A stretch of 64,000 nt of DNA from JAICLK01 sp963742655 (GCA_963742655.1 CAVUMM010000005.1:62001-126000), one strand, 5' to 3'. Numbered from the stretch's first letter, positions 54,142 to 63,376 are shown. Numbers and translations: made by a program. Notes: generated from the sequence alone by a model not told the origin.

Positions 54142-56088
54142 ATGTTCTATTATCACGTATTTGTAAACGACAGTTCCTACCAGGCCAATACCGCATTGAC
54201 CTACGCCGATTCCCGACAGTTACACGTCGGATCATTCGTGCGGGTGACCGTCAAAAAAAAGTCCGTTTTGGGATTTATAACCAAACGCGTCAGCAAGCCG
54301 AAATTTTCAACAAAGCAAATTGAAGAAGTTTTAGACATACCTTCACTCCCGATCCCAAGCATCGAACTTGCAAAGTGGTTGTTGTATTATTATCCAAGCT
54401 CCGTAGGATTTACTTCGTCACAATTCATGCCAAAGGCAATATCGGCCAAAGACATGCTAGAGAATGATACCGCACCTCAAAGCCTGGCAACATCGACACT
54501 GCCCAGTCTCACTTCCGAGCAGAAAGTCGTGCTCGGAACCATTGACCCGCGAGTCGGTATATATATGATCCACGGCGAAACTGGCAGCGGCAAAACCCGT
54601 GTGTATATAGAGCTTGCCAGGCGTGCGCTATCGCAAAATCGGTCGGCAATAATATTGACGCCAGAAATTGGACTGACACCACAGCTTGCAAACAGTTTCA
54701 GAGAAGCATTTGGGGATACCACTGTTGTGGTAACGCACTCAAAGCTTACCGACAAGCAACGAATTCGTCTGTGGCTGAAAATGCTGCATGCTGCAAAACC
54801 TTGTATTGTCGTCGGGCCGCGTTCCGCCCTATTCAGTCCGCTAAATAACGTAGGCCTCATAGTTATCGATGAGTGCCACGAACAAAGCTACAAACAAGAA
54901 CAAGCGCCGCATTACATCGCAAGCCGCGTTGCCGCTAAGTTGGCCGAATTGCAAGGCTCGGTGCTCGTTATGGGCTCAGCAACCCCGTCGGTTTCAGACT
55001 ATTATTTGTTAGAGCAAAAGAATAAACCAATTTTGCGAATGACCAAGCTGGCAAGGTCGAGTTTGGCGAGCGCTCCAACAAAAATTGAGCTGGTAGATAT
55101 GAAAGATCGCTCACGCTTTTCCAAGAGCAGCTGCCTCTCAGATGATATGTTGCATGTTCTGGAACGGTCATTGCAAATGCGTGAGCAAAGCTTGCTGTTT
55201 CTTAATAGGCGCGGTACCGCTCGATCTACTGTTTGTAACCACTGCGGATGGCAAGCATTGTGTCCGAACTGTAATTTGCCCCTGACATATCATGCTGACG
55301 TGCATCTGTTGCGATGTCACACGTGCGGATTTCGACAACAAGCTTTAAGTTCTTGCCCAGCGTGCGGAAACACCGATATTATCCTTAAAAATATCGGTAC
55401 AAAATTTATAGTTGATGAAATTACTACACTATTTCCAAACGCTCGGGTACTACGCTTCGACGCCGACAATAAAAAGGCCGATAGCCTTGAACAAAAATAT
55501 GATGCTGTGAGATCCGGTGAAGCAGACATTTTGATTGGAACGCAGATTCTGGCCAAAGGCTTGGATTTGCCAAAGTTAACCACTGTGGGCATTATTAACG
55601 CGGATACCGGGCTTTACTTCCCGGATTACACCGCCGGCGAACGAACTTACCAACTGCTACGACAAGTAATCGGCCGGGTCGGTAGGGGCCATAAATCTAA
55701 CAGTAGCGTAATCGTACAAAGTTACGATCCACAAAACATTATCCTTCAGGCAGCAATTAAGAGTGATTGGCAATCATTTTACTCTAGTCAGCTTGAGGAA
55801 CGTAAAAAGTTTCTGTTTCCGCCATTCTGCTTTTTGTTGAAGCTTACATGTCGGCGCGCCAACACAGCCGCTGCAGAGAAAGCAGCGACTCGTTTCGCAG
55901 AAAAACTTGCGCACACTGGCCAACGTATCTTGATAGACGGACCGAGCCCGTCATTTCATGAAAAGATCGGCAATAAATACCAGTGGCAGTTAGTCGTAAA
56001 GGCGAAGCAACGAAGCGAATTACTCAAAGTCATCACCTTATTGCCGAGTGGGTGGGCGTACGATATCGACCCCTTGAATCTTCTCTAG
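54142..56088 (+). CDS. priA: Primosomal protein N-prime (PriA replication-restart helicase)
   Basis: This is a 3-prime to 5-prime superfamily 2 helicase that restarts stalled replication forks. An N-terminal DNA-binding domain (about 1-110) precedes the helicase core with Walker A GETGSGKTRVYIELA (about residue 145) and Walker B DECHEQSYKQE (about 243). Eight zinc-binding cysteines lie in CNHCGWQALCPNC and CHTCG...CPACGN (about 364-410). The C-terminal helicase lobe has QVIGRVGRGHKS. 648 residues, near the short end for PriA. The -10 TATAAT (54124-54129) is 12 nt before the ATG. Confidence 0.94.
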   Translation: MFYYHVFVNDSSYQANTALTYADSRQLHVGSFVRVTVKKKSVLGFITKRVSKPKFSTKQIEEVLDIPSLPIPSIELAKWLLYYYPSSVGFTSSQFMPKAISAKDMLENDTAPQSLATSTLPSLTSEQKVVLGTIDPRVGIYMIHGETGSGKTRVYIELARRALSQNRSAIILTPEIGLTPQLANSFREAFGDTTVVVTHSKLTDKQRIRLWLKMLHAAKPCIVVGPRSALFSPLNNVGLIVIDECHEQSYKQEQAPHYIASRVAAKLAELQGSVLVMGSATPSVSDYYLLEQKNKPILRMTKLARSSLASAPTKIELVDMKDRSRFSKSSCLSDDMLHVLERSLQMREQSLLFLNRRGTARSTVCNHCGWQALCPNCNLPLTYHADVHLLRCHTCGFRQQALSSCPACGNTDIILKNIGTKFIVDEITTLFPNARVLRFDADNKKADSLEQKYDAVRSGEADILIGTQILAKGLDLPKLTTVGIINADTGLYFPDYTAGERTYQLLRQVIGRVGRGHKSNSSVIVQSYDPQNIILQAAIKSDWQSFYSSQLEERKKFLFPPFCFLLKLTCRRANTAAAEKAATRFAEKLAHTGQRILIDGPSPSFHEKIGNKYQWQLVVKAKQRSELLKVITLLPSGWAYDIDPLNLL

Positions 56089-56321
56089 TACGCCCCCTAA
56101 TCCATTTGTGATTAGATAAATAGGAACGCGGAACGCGCCCGTCAATAACGCCTCGAGCCAGTTGCCAGTCTAACAGGGGAAGCCGCACTAGTACAGCCTC
56201 CCTGATATTTAAACGCATAACGGCACAGGATATCGGGTGTCGCATAAATCAAAATACCCGTTATTTTACAGGGGAGGCCGCACTAGCAACAGAGAGGAAA
56301 ATACGCTATACTCTAAACCTA
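56089..56321. other. Intergenic stretch with a ~20-bp direct repeat
   Basis: This 233-bp gap between priA and def contains two near-identical copies of ACAGGGGARGCCGCACTAG, at about 56173-56191 and 56270-56288, 97 bp apart and in the same orientation. Between them lie GTGTCGCATAAATC and the T-rich CGTTATTTTACAG. No gene fits. The def -10 box TATACT (56307-56312) is at the right end, 9 nt before the ATG. Confidence 0.6.
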
Positions 56322-56894
56322 ATGAATAAGAGTAATATCATCACTTTGCCGAATCCAAACTTACGCAAACGTTCTCAGAAAGTTGGCATTATTACAGATG
56401 AAATTAAAAAAACGGCGCAAGCCATGCAGGACGCCACCATGGATTGGGATCAAAGCCGGGATCACGAGGTCGGCGTAGCTTTGGCCGCGCCGCAAATTGA
56501 TAAGTTGATTAAAATAATTGTCGTACGTAATAATTTTGACAACAAATCCGACCAGACCTTCACTGTTTTTATAAATCCCGAAATCACCAAACATGAGGGT
56601 GAAATGGAAGAAGATTTCGAAGGCTGCTTAAGCGTGCCCGATTTATACGGCAAAGTTGCCCGCTATAACAAAGTACGTGTGAAGGCGCTCGATCTTACAG
56701 GCCGTGAGTTTCGGGTTACTGCGGACGGCTTTTTAGCGCGCATATTTCAGCACGAAATCGATCATTTGCATGGCACTCTATTTATTGATCAAATAAAATA
56801 TAACGAAGATGCCTTTTACAGTCTGTTACCAGACGGCAAACTCGAGCAGCTCGATTATGAAAAAGCCATCCGAAACAATTCTATTCTTTGGTAG
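56322..56894 (+). CDS. def: Peptide deformylase
   Basis: This metal-dependent hydrolase removes the formyl group from N-formyl-methionine. All three motifs are present: GVALAAPQI (motif I, with A in place of the usual second G), EGCLSVPD (motif II, metal-binding Cys) and FQHEIDHLHG (motif III, two metal-binding His and catalytic Glu). 190 residues. It probably has an almost leaderless message, since TATACT lies 9 nt before the ATG. It overlaps fmt by 38 nt, so the formylation and deformylation functions are translationally linked. Confidence 0.95.
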   Translation: MNKSNIITLPNPNLRKRSQKVGIITDEIKKTAQAMQDATMDWDQSRDHEVGVALAAPQIDKLIKIIVVRNNFDNKSDQTFTVFINPEITKHEGEMEEDFEGCLSVPDLYGKVARYNKVRVKALDLTGREFRVTADGFLARIFQHEIDHLHGTLFIDQIKYNEDAFYSLLPDGKLEQLDYEKAIRNNSILW

Positions 56895-57789
56895 CGGGCC
56901 CGTTGCCGCCAAATCACTGGAGCTTTTACTGTCTTGGTGCGAAGTTGAAGCCGTAATAACCAAACCGCAACCTCCGCACCATAAAGAATTATTCCCGGTA
57001 ATTGATATTGCGCAAAAGTACGAGTTGCCTATTTTGACAATCAGCAGCAGCCAAGAGCTCGATAGCTTAGTGGCTGACCGCCGTTTTATAAGTCGAGTGG
57101 GCGTGCTGATTGATTACGGCATTATTGTCAGCGAAAAAGTCATTGATTCTTTCGAGCTTGGCATCGTCAACAGTCATTTTTCGCTTTTGCCCGAATGGCG
57201 CGGCGCCGACCCGATCACATTTGCCATTTTAAGCGGACAACGGCAAACAGGTGTCAGCCTGATGTTGGTCGTGCCCAAAATGGACCAAGGCCCGCTAATC
57301 GCGTACGGTGAATACGACCTTGAACCGCACATCACGACGCCGGAACTCACCGAAAACCTGATAGAACTCAGCAACGCCCTGCTAGAGCATGCCTTGCCCG
57401 CATATCTTGCCGGCTCCATCGAACCGCAGCCCCAATCAGTCACCGGTCGTAACGTTTCATATTCCAGAAAGCTTGTTAAAGAAGATGGCAATATGGATTG
57501 GCATAAAACGGCTGCCGTGCTTGAACGTGAGATTCGCGCCTTCATTGATTGGCCGAAGAGCTTCACGACTTTGGCAGCTAAAAAAGTCATTATCACCAAG
57601 GCGCACGTCGTTCCGAGCCAGGATCCAGATAAAAATCCGGGCAATCTGGAGGTATTAAAAGATACTGGAATGCTTATGATCGCAACTGCGAACGGAACTT
57701 TATGTATTGACACGCTCAAACCGGAAGGCAAAACCGAAATGACCGCCAAAGCCTTTATCGCCGGCTACGCTAACAAATTGATCAACTAG
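56857..57789 (+). CDS. fmt: Methionyl-tRNA formyltransferase
   Basis: This enzyme formylates Met-tRNA-fMet using 10-formyl-tetrahydrofolate. The N-terminal transferase domain has ILFFGSGPVAAKSLELL, the catalytic NSHFSLLPEWRGADPI (Asn and His) and PKMDQGP (catalytic Asp). The C-terminal domain begins near SYSRKLVKEDGNMDW and ends with a small beta-barrel. Start: ATG 56857 begins the recognisable fold inside the end of def; an ATG at 56809 would add 16 unrelated residues. 310 residues, normal. Confidence 0.93.
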   Translation: MKKPSETILFFGSGPVAAKSLELLLSWCEVEAVITKPQPPHHKELFPVIDIAQKYELPILTISSSQELDSLVADRRFISRVGVLIDYGIIVSEKVIDSFELGIVNSHFSLLPEWRGADPITFAILSGQRQTGVSLMLVVPKMDQGPLIAYGEYDLEPHITTPELTENLIELSNALLEHALPAYLAGSIEPQPQSVTGRNVSYSRKLVKEDGNMDWHKTAAVLEREIRAFIDWPKSFTTLAAKKVIITKAHVVPSQDPDKNPGNLEVLKDTGMLMIATANGTLCIDTLKPEGKTEMTAKAFIAGYANKLIN

Positions 57790-57802
57790 CAATATATTCT
57801 AT

Positions 57803-58297
57803 TTATGCCGGAGGTTGCTGCTGCGGTGGCTGCTGATATGGATTTGCCGGAGGCGTCTGCGGATGTTGAGTAGGTGGCTGCTGGTATGGCGGCTGTTGTC
57901 GTGGATCAGTTGGGGATTGCGGCTGTTGCGGCGGCATTGTCGGGATACCAGGAGCAGGCTGCTGAGCGCCGCCTGCAGCGTGCTGCTGCTGGCTTGCGGA
58001 TATGATATCCGGTGCGACAGCTTTGATTTCCGATTTCAATTTTTCAAATTCTTCAGCAACGACCTCTTTATAATTTGGAAAGTTAGTTTCCAGCCAGTGG
58101 AAGGCGCCGGCATCGTCTTTGCGGTCGATAAATGTCTCGAATTCATCAAGTTGTTGGTCGGTCATCCGTTCGGCCAGCCTGGTGCCTACACGCATCTCTA
58201 AGGTTTCGTAAATATGTTTGAGAAATTTATCTTTTTCTTCTGGAGGCAATGCGCCCAGTCCCAGTTCTTGGAGTAAGTTGTCGTCTAGTCTAATCAT
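57803..58297 (-). CDS. Small conserved CPR protein with Pro/Gln-rich tail (DUF5663-like)
   Basis: This 164-residue protein has a helical N-terminal ~95 residues (LLQELGLGALPPEEKDKFLKHI, RVGTRLAERMTDQQLDEFETFI, WLETNFPNYKEVVAEEFEKL) that resemble the short DUF5663 domain repeatedly found in candidate phyla radiation genomes. A ~60-residue low-complexity tail rich in Pro, Gln and Tyr follows (PQQPQSPTDPRQQPPYQQPP). No catalytic motif. It is convergent with fmt. Function unknown; cited domain name is from memory of the pattern. Confidence 0.7.
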   Translation of the reverse strand: MIRLDDNLLQELGLGALPPEEKDKFLKHIYETLEMRVGTRLAERMTDQQLDEFETFIDRKDDAGAFHWLETNFPNYKEVVAEEFEKLKSEIKAVAPDIISASQQQHAAGGAQQPAPGIPTMPPQQPQSPTDPRQQPPYQQPPTQHPQTPPANPYQQPPQQQPPA

Positions 58298-58375
58298 CTT
58301 TACCTGTCCTTGACTTGCTTTCTTCTCAATTGTACCACTGTTACAATTTGCGGTGAAGGCTTGTCTTTAAAATTC

Positions 58376-60154
58376 TTAAAGCTCGCGCGTAATCATTTCT
58401 CGGGTGAATACCTCTATAGTGTCGCCTTCAAGTATCTCTAACCGCCCTGTTGTGCGCAAATTCATGCCGCACATTTCGCCTTCGACTACTTCCTTGGCAT
58501 CCTGCGGACCGCGCTTCAGGTTTGTTAATTCGGCCTCGGCAACCACCTCGCGATCCTTGCCGCGCAATATCCTTACGAGCGCCGGCGCGGTTAACTTTCC
58601 ATTCGTTACTTCGCCACCGCAAATTATTTCCGTTTTAGTTGTTTTGAATACAGCTTTGATGTTCAGCTCGCCTAAATGTTTTTCCTCGACGCCTGGAGCG
58701 AGTAATCCGGATAGCTCGGTTCGCGCATCATCAATAAGCTCATAGATAATACTATATAGACGCACCGAAACTTTGTCGCGGGATGCCAGCCTTTTCACAT
58801 TTGCAGGAAAAGATACGTTGAACCCATAGATAATGGCCCCGCTGGTATGGGCTAGCTGAAGATCATTTTCGCTCACCGCACCGACACCGGAACCTACGAT
58901 GCGAACCGCCACTTCGTCCGTATCAAGCGCTTTCAGGCTGCTCGCAACTGAAGTCAACGAACCCTGCACGTCGGCTTTCAGTATGACGTTCAGCTCTTGC
59001 AATTGATTGTTGCGATTTATCATGCGGATCAATTCGCTACTGTTCATGTCGAGCCGATCGTTGGCATTTCGGCGTGATATACCGGCAGATTCTGCCTGTT
59101 GTCGTGCTGCGCGCTCATTCGTCACCACCTTGAATTCATCGCCAAATTCCGGCAACGCTTTAAAGCCGGCGATAATGACCGGCGTAGATGGGCCAGCCTC
59201 ATTGATTGGCGTACCATCTGTAGACTCAAGATTTCGTATATGGGCGTACGTTGAGCCGGCGACGATATAATCGCCCGGGTGAAGCATGCCTTCTTCTACC
59301 AACGCGTGGGCAATCGGTCCACGTCCATGCTCTAAGTGGGCTTCGATAATGAGCCCAGCACCCGCAACATTGACTTCAGCCCTTAAATCTTCCACGTCCG
59401 CAACCAGCAATATCATATCGAGCAAGTTATCAATACCCTGACTAGTCTTGGCGGATACTTCAACTACAACGGTATCGCCGCCCCATTCTTCAACCATCAG
59501 TTCTTGCTCGGCAAGCTGCTGCTTAATGCGGTTAATGTCGGCGCCTTCTTTATCGATTTTGTTGATTGCAACGATTATTTTCACACCAGCCTTGCGAGCG
59601 AAGCGGATGGCTTCGATGGTCTGCGGCTTGACGCCATCATCTGCCGCCACGACCAATACGACCAAATCCGTGAGCTGAGCTCCGTGTTCGCGTATTGCAG
59701 CAAAAGCCTCGTGGCCTGGCGTATCCAAAAAAGTAATTTTCCTGTCACCATGTTTAACCTGGTAGGCCGAAATATGCTGTGTAATTCCGCCGGATTCGCC
59801 TTTCGCAACATTTGAGCCGCGCAAAGCGTCGAGCAGACTGGTTTTGCCATGATCAACATGACCCATTACCGCAACTACTGGCGGCCGGTATTCGCCGGAT
59901 TCAGTGCTCGTTTTTTTTCGGGCCGCACGACCCGTCAAACCAACAGGCGCAGTTTCAGCCTTAGCGAGCTCGACATCAAGCTCCAGGTCCTGGACAATAA
60001 TCTGTGCCGTGTCAAAGTCGATTCGTTCGTTAACGGTCGCCATCACACCGTTTTTCATGAGCTCCGCAATCAGTCGGGTAACGGGTAGCATCAATTTATC
60101 CGCCAGCGCGCCGACGGTAATAGCTTCTTCGATTTCGATAGTTCTGCTGCTCAT
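58376..60154 (-). CDS. infB: Translation initiation factor IF-2 (short form)
   Basis: This GTPase brings initiator tRNA to the 30S subunit. After a brief N-terminal domain (about 1-85) comes the G domain with GHVDHGKTSL (about 97), DTPGHEAF (about 143) and NKIDK (about 197), then the elongation-factor-like domains II, III and IV. At 592 residues it lacks the long low-complexity N-terminal extension of E. coli IF-2. AAGGAG about 12 nt upstream of the ATG. Downstream of rpsA in the same direction, 50 nt apart. Confidence 0.95.
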   Translation of the reverse strand: MSSRTIEIEEAITVGALADKLMLPVTRLIAELMKNGVMATVNERIDFDTAQIIVQDLELDVELAKAETAPVGLTGRAARKKTSTESGEYRPPVVAVMGHVDHGKTSLLDALRGSNVAKGESGGITQHISAYQVKHGDRKITFLDTPGHEAFAAIREHGAQLTDLVVLVVAADDGVKPQTIEAIRFARKAGVKIIVAINKIDKEGADINRIKQQLAEQELMVEEWGGDTVVVEVSAKTSQGIDNLLDMILLVADVEDLRAEVNVAGAGLIIEAHLEHGRGPIAHALVEEGMLHPGDYIVAGSTYAHIRNLESTDGTPINEAGPSTPVIIAGFKALPEFGDEFKVVTNERAARQQAESAGISRRNANDRLDMNSSELIRMINRNNQLQELNVILKADVQGSLTSVASSLKALDTDEVAVRIVGSGVGAVSENDLQLAHTSGAIIYGFNVSFPANVKRLASRDKVSVRLYSIIYELIDDARTELSGLLAPGVEEKHLGELNIKAVFKTTKTEIICGGEVTNGKLTAPALVRILRGKDREVVAEAELTNLKRGPQDAKEVVEGEMCGMNLRTTGRLEILEGDTIEVFTREMITREL

Positions 60155-60204
60155 CAGACTGCTTGCTCCTTTCTCCGCGCTAGCGGCTCATTGCCTCACG
60201 GGAA

Positions 60205-61275
60205 TTATTTGGCGCTCTTCAGGCTCAAGGCAATTTTGCGACCGTCGGTATCAATATCTAAAACTTTGAACTGTTTCTTCTCGTTCAGCTGGAAAATTTT
60301 CTCCGGGTCAGCCCCGCCGTCATCGCCCATCTCAGAAACGTGAACCAAAGCTTCAACAGCCGGACTGAGCTGCACAAAGGCGCCAAAAGGTGTGATACGC
60401 GTAATCTTACCTTCGACTACGTCTCCCTTGCTGAATGCCTTCACCTGCTGCAACCAAGGGTCTTCGCTCATTTGCTTTAAGCTGAGCGACAGGCGGTCTT
60501 TGTCGATGGCAATAATTTTTGCCTTGACCGTTTCGCCAACTTTGACGTATTTGCGGGGATCTTCAACGCGTTCCCAGGAAATCTCCGAAATATGTATGAG
60601 CCCTTCGATGCCTTCGACATTTACGAATGCGCCGAAATCAATCACACCGGTCACCACACCTTCGACAACATCACCGACTTTCAGTTCGGCAAAACGGGCC
60701 TGCATGTCATCCTTGACGGCTTCTTTCTCAGAGAAAATAAGCTTGTTATCCTTGCGGCTAACGTCGAGGATTCGAACGCGAAGTGTTTTATTGGTAAGCT
60801 GATTGAGCTTCTGTAAAATTTCGTCTTTATCAGCCCCTGATACGCGCGGATAGTGTCCGGCAGCAAGCTGAGAAACCGGCAAAAATCCGCGGATTCCCTC
60901 CAGCTCTACCAATAAACCGCCGCGATTTGCGTCGTAAGGACTGACCTCGACAATCTCTTGCCCCTCGAATAAACGTTGCAGTTCATCCCATCCGCGATCT
61001 TTTGCGGCGCGCTTCATGCTCAGCAGCGCGTAGCCCTCGTCCATTTCCGGATCCAGTACACTGACCGTTATTGCCTGGCCAACCTCTAACGGTTGCCCAT
61101 GGCCGATTTCCCGACGCATCACTACACCAACGCCGTTAGCGCCAAGATCAAGCCACAACTCGTGCTTTTTGACAGATGCTATAACGCCGTCGACCACATC
61201 GCCAGATTGCAATTGCTTGACGTCGCTTTCGGCGAGTAATTCGTCCATTGTTATGTTATTAACAGATTTTGACAT
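60205..61275 (-). CDS. rpsA: 30S ribosomal protein S1 (four S1 domains)
   Basis: This RNA-binding ribosomal protein recruits mRNA to the 30S subunit. Four S1 OB-fold domains are visible in 356 residues, each with the VxxG-x-V...GAF/GVFV pattern, e.g. VDGVIASVKKHELWLDLG, VEGVVTGVIDFGAFVNVEG and VEGKITRITPFGAFVQL. The six-domain E. coli form is longer; four is usual outside Proteobacteria. AAGGAGG 11 nt before the ATG at 61275; a closer ATG is out of frame. Its TATAAT -10 lies at 61371-61366, giving a leader of ~83 nt. Confidence 0.93.
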   Translation of the reverse strand: MSKSVNNITMDELLAESDVKQLQSGDVVDGVIASVKKHELWLDLGANGVGVVMRREIGHGQPLEVGQAITVSVLDPEMDEGYALLSMKRAAKDRGWDELQRLFEGQEIVEVSPYDANRGGLLVELEGIRGFLPVSQLAAGHYPRVSGADKDEILQKLNQLTNKTLRVRILDVSRKDNKLIFSEKEAVKDDMQARFAELKVGDVVEGVVTGVIDFGAFVNVEGIEGLIHISEISWERVEDPRKYVKVGETVKAKIIAIDKDRLSLSLKQMSEDPWLQQVKAFSKGDVVEGKITRITPFGAFVQLSPAVEALVHVSEMGDDGGADPEKIFQLNEKKQFKVLDIDTDGRKIALSLKSAK

Positions 61276-61365
61276 GTTTTTTCATGCCTCCTTCAAAATG
61301 TATTTCCAGCCAGACTTGCCAATGCCAGGCAATCCTTACTTTGGTGTCTGTCTAAGATTACCTAT

Positions 61366-61371
61366 ATTATA
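61366..61371 (-). promoter_or_regulatory. rpsA promoter -10
   Basis: TATAAT on the minus strand, with TAGACG 17 bp upstream as a weak -35. The resulting ~83-nt leader contains short inverted repeats and could host S1 autoregulation; that is inference. Confidence 0.5.
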
Positions 61372-61482
61372 CCTGTTAAGCGGGTTTGCGTCTAGAGAAG
61401 AAAATACGACGTGAAAGAAACGCTTCATGAGCATGGCCTAAACTCAAAATGACCGGCGCGATATGCTACACTACAAGGTAAG

Positions 61483-62298
61483 ATGTATCTGGCAATAGAT
61501 ATCGGGGGGACTAAGACGCTTGTCGCGAGTTTAGACGTTCACGGCAACATTCACGAACGTCATAAGTTTCTGACGCCCAAAGCATATTCGATGTTTTTAG
61601 AAGAACTGGCGAAATCCGTTGATGTATTGTCGACGAAAAAGTTCATAGCGGCAGGCGTCGCTGCTCCGGGGAAAATTGACCGCGATCGCGGTGTGGTAAT
61701 CGCATTCGGAAACTTAGACTGGACTAACGTTACGTTAAAAGGTGACTTAGAAAGAATCGTTAACTGCCCTGTAGTAATAGAAAACGATGCGAAACTTGCC
61801 GGCTTGTCAGAAGCAATGCTGCTTAAGGACTTCGATAAAGTTTTATACGTGACGATAAGTACGGGTATTGGAACAGGTCTGATCGTAAATCAGCAAATTG
61901 ACCCGAGCATGGCAGATAGCGAGGGCGGCCAAATATTATTGGAACATGGCGGCAAATTAGAGTCCTGGGAAGATTTTGCTTCTGGCCGGGCTATCGTCAA
62001 GCGCTTCGGCAAAAAGGCCAGCGAAATAGAGGATAAAAAGATCTGGCAAATAATCGCTCACAACATCGCAATCGGGCTTATAGACCAAATAGCACTTATG
62101 CAACCCGATGTTATCGTGCTTGGAGGCGGTGTTGGAAGCCATTACGAAAAATTTCATGCATACCTGCAAAAATATCTTGATGAATATCAAAACCCTTTGT
62201 TTACGGTACCCGTCATCAAACAGGCCGAACGCCCTGCCCTGGCGGTGCTATATGGGTGTTATGATTTAGCGAGGCAAACGTATGGAAAAACTGCTTAA
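61483..62298 (+). CDS. ROK-family sugar kinase
   Basis: This 271-residue protein is an ASKHA-fold sugar kinase of the ROK (repressor, ORF, kinase) family. The phosphate motif is AIDIGGTKTLVASLD; VIENDAKLAGLSEA carries the catalytic Asp; and ISTGIGTGLIVN and VIVLGGGVG are the later motifs. The Cys-rich zinc site usual between EHG and E is absent (EHGGKLESWEDFASG). No N-terminal HTH, so kinase rather than repressor; probably a glucokinase-like sugar kinase. AAGG precedes the ATG and TACACT (61467-61472) lies 10 nt upstream. Confidence 0.88.
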   Translation: MYLAIDIGGTKTLVASLDVHGNIHERHKFLTPKAYSMFLEELAKSVDVLSTKKFIAAGVAAPGKIDRDRGVVIAFGNLDWTNVTLKGDLERIVNCPVVIENDAKLAGLSEAMLLKDFDKVLYVTISTGIGTGLIVNQQIDPSMADSEGGQILLEHGGKLESWEDFASGRAIVKRFGKKASEIEDKKIWQIIAHNIAIGLIDQIALMQPDVIVLGGGVGSHYEKFHAYLQKYLDEYQNPLFTVPVIKQAERPALAVLYGCYDLARQTYGKTA

Positions 62299-62785
62299 AG
62301 CGTTACGCCAAGATTTTCCCCAGATAACATTTACTATTGGCGATGCATTTTGTTGGTCACCGGTAACGAGCGAGGTCTTTTATAAAACCAATTACAAGCA
62401 AGAAGACAACGCGAAGTTTTCCATCCTGCACGAGGTAGCACACGCCCTGCTCGGCCATAAACAATACGCTTCGGACTATCAGTTACTTCAGATCGAAATG
62501 GCCGCTTGGGAATTTGCTTCGAAACTTGCTGAAAGTTACAGCCTCATCATAGACGACAACCATATTCAAAATTGCCTCGACACCTACCGGGACTGGCTGT
62601 ACCGGCGCTCAATCTGCCCTAATTGCAGTAGCAAAAGTATACAATCTGATGATTTGGCGTACTATCAATGCTTTAACTGTCATAGCCGCTGGTCTGTTGC
62701 CACCTCAAAGTTCTGCCGGCCCTATCGCCAATACAGCATAAATAAAAAATCGCCAGCAACAGCCGTTGCGAGCGATTCTTATTAG
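62282..62785 (+). CDS. HExxH metalloprotease-like protein with C-terminal zinc ribbon
   Basis: This 167-residue protein has the zinc-metalloprotease motif HEVAHALLGH in FSILHEVAHALLGHKQYA and downstream EMAAWEFASKLA, where the E could be the third ligand, as in ImmA/IrrE-like peptidases. A C-terminal zinc ribbon follows (CPNCSSKS...CFNCHSRW). It overlaps the ROK kinase gene by 17 bp, so it is probably co-translated with it. Substrate unknown. The family assignment rests on the HExxH motif. Confidence 0.7.
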   Translation: MEKLLKALRQDFPQITFTIGDAFCWSPVTSEVFYKTNYKQEDNAKFSILHEVAHALLGHKQYASDYQLLQIEMAAWEFASKLAESYSLIIDDNHIQNCLDTYRDWLYRRSICPNCSSKSIQSDDLAYYQCFNCHSRWSVATSKFCRPYRQYSINKKSPATAVASDSY

Positions 62786-62803
62786 CTATTAAATACTACT
62801 TAT

Positions 62804-63010
62804 TTAAGCAGTCTTCGTAGCTTTTTTGGTGCGGCGAGAGATGCGACCACCCTTAGCGCCAGCCTTGCGAGCCAGCTCACGGTTAGCGTAAAAACCGCCA
62901 GTCGTACCTTTTTTACCGCCCATTGCACCAATCCTTGCGTAAAAATCAGGACCGTGCTTCGATTTGTTGGTTGCGGCAGCAGCTTTGCCGCCAGCTTTGG
63001 TTCCAGCCAT
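62804..63010 (-). CDS. KGG-repeat stress-type small protein
   Basis: This 68-residue, very basic Gly/Lys/Ala-rich protein contains ARIGAMGGKKGTTGG and ANRELARKAGAKGG, the KGG motif of con-10/GsiB-type general stress proteins found widely in bacteria. It ends in a Lys-rich tail (SRRTKKATKTA). AAGGAGG is 7 nt before the ATG. Highly basic and probably DNA-binding or structural; role inferred from family only. Confidence 0.8.
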   Translation of the reverse strand: MAGTKAGGKAAAATNKSKHGPDFYARIGAMGGKKGTTGGFYANRELARKAGAKGGRISRRTKKATKTA

Positions 63011-63271
63011 AATCAGGACCTCCTTATTAATAATACTCCGATTTCGCTTATGGAAATAAAAAGGCTTCGTTTTTCTTGACGAAACCCTCAGCTTTCCCAG
63101 ACGAAATTATGCTTATGATATCACGCTAACCCGCTCATGTCAACAATCTTAGAGAAGATTATTTGAAATTGCACAAAGTTAAGATTCACTTTTAACTTTG
63201 TGCTTCCTATTCAGGAAAAGAGCAGCGAGCAAAGCGAGTGTTGAGAAAAACGTAGTTTGTCTAAACATAAG
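63011..63271. other. Intergenic stretch upstream of the KGG gene
   Basis: About 260 bp between the KGG gene and the rRNA terminators. It holds the KGG gene promoter/leader and a short GGCTTCG...CGAAACC inverted repeat at about 63062-63087. No gene seen. Confidence 0.4.
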
Positions 63272-63302
63272 AAAAAGAACCTCCTATTCGGAAGTTCTTT
63301 TT
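63272..63302 (-). terminator. Distal rRNA terminator
   Basis: Minus-strand AAAAAGAAC-TTCCGAATAGG-AGGTTCTTTTT: a ~9-bp stem with flanking A and T runs, able to work in both directions. Loop region matches the proximal terminator. Confidence 0.75.
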
Positions 63303-63343
63303 ATTGCAAGAAATCATTTGGTAATAATTTCATAAGCGTAAAT

Positions 63344-63370
63344 TAAAGGCCCCCTATTCGGAGGCCTTTA
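63344..63370 (-). terminator. Proximal rRNA terminator
   Basis: Minus-strand TAAAGGCCTCC-GAATA-GGGGGCCTTTA followed by ATTT, directly downstream of 5S rRNA: a strong intrinsic terminator of the rRNA operon, sharing the CCGAATAGG loop with the second one. Confidence 0.8.
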
Positions 63371-63376
63371 ATATAA

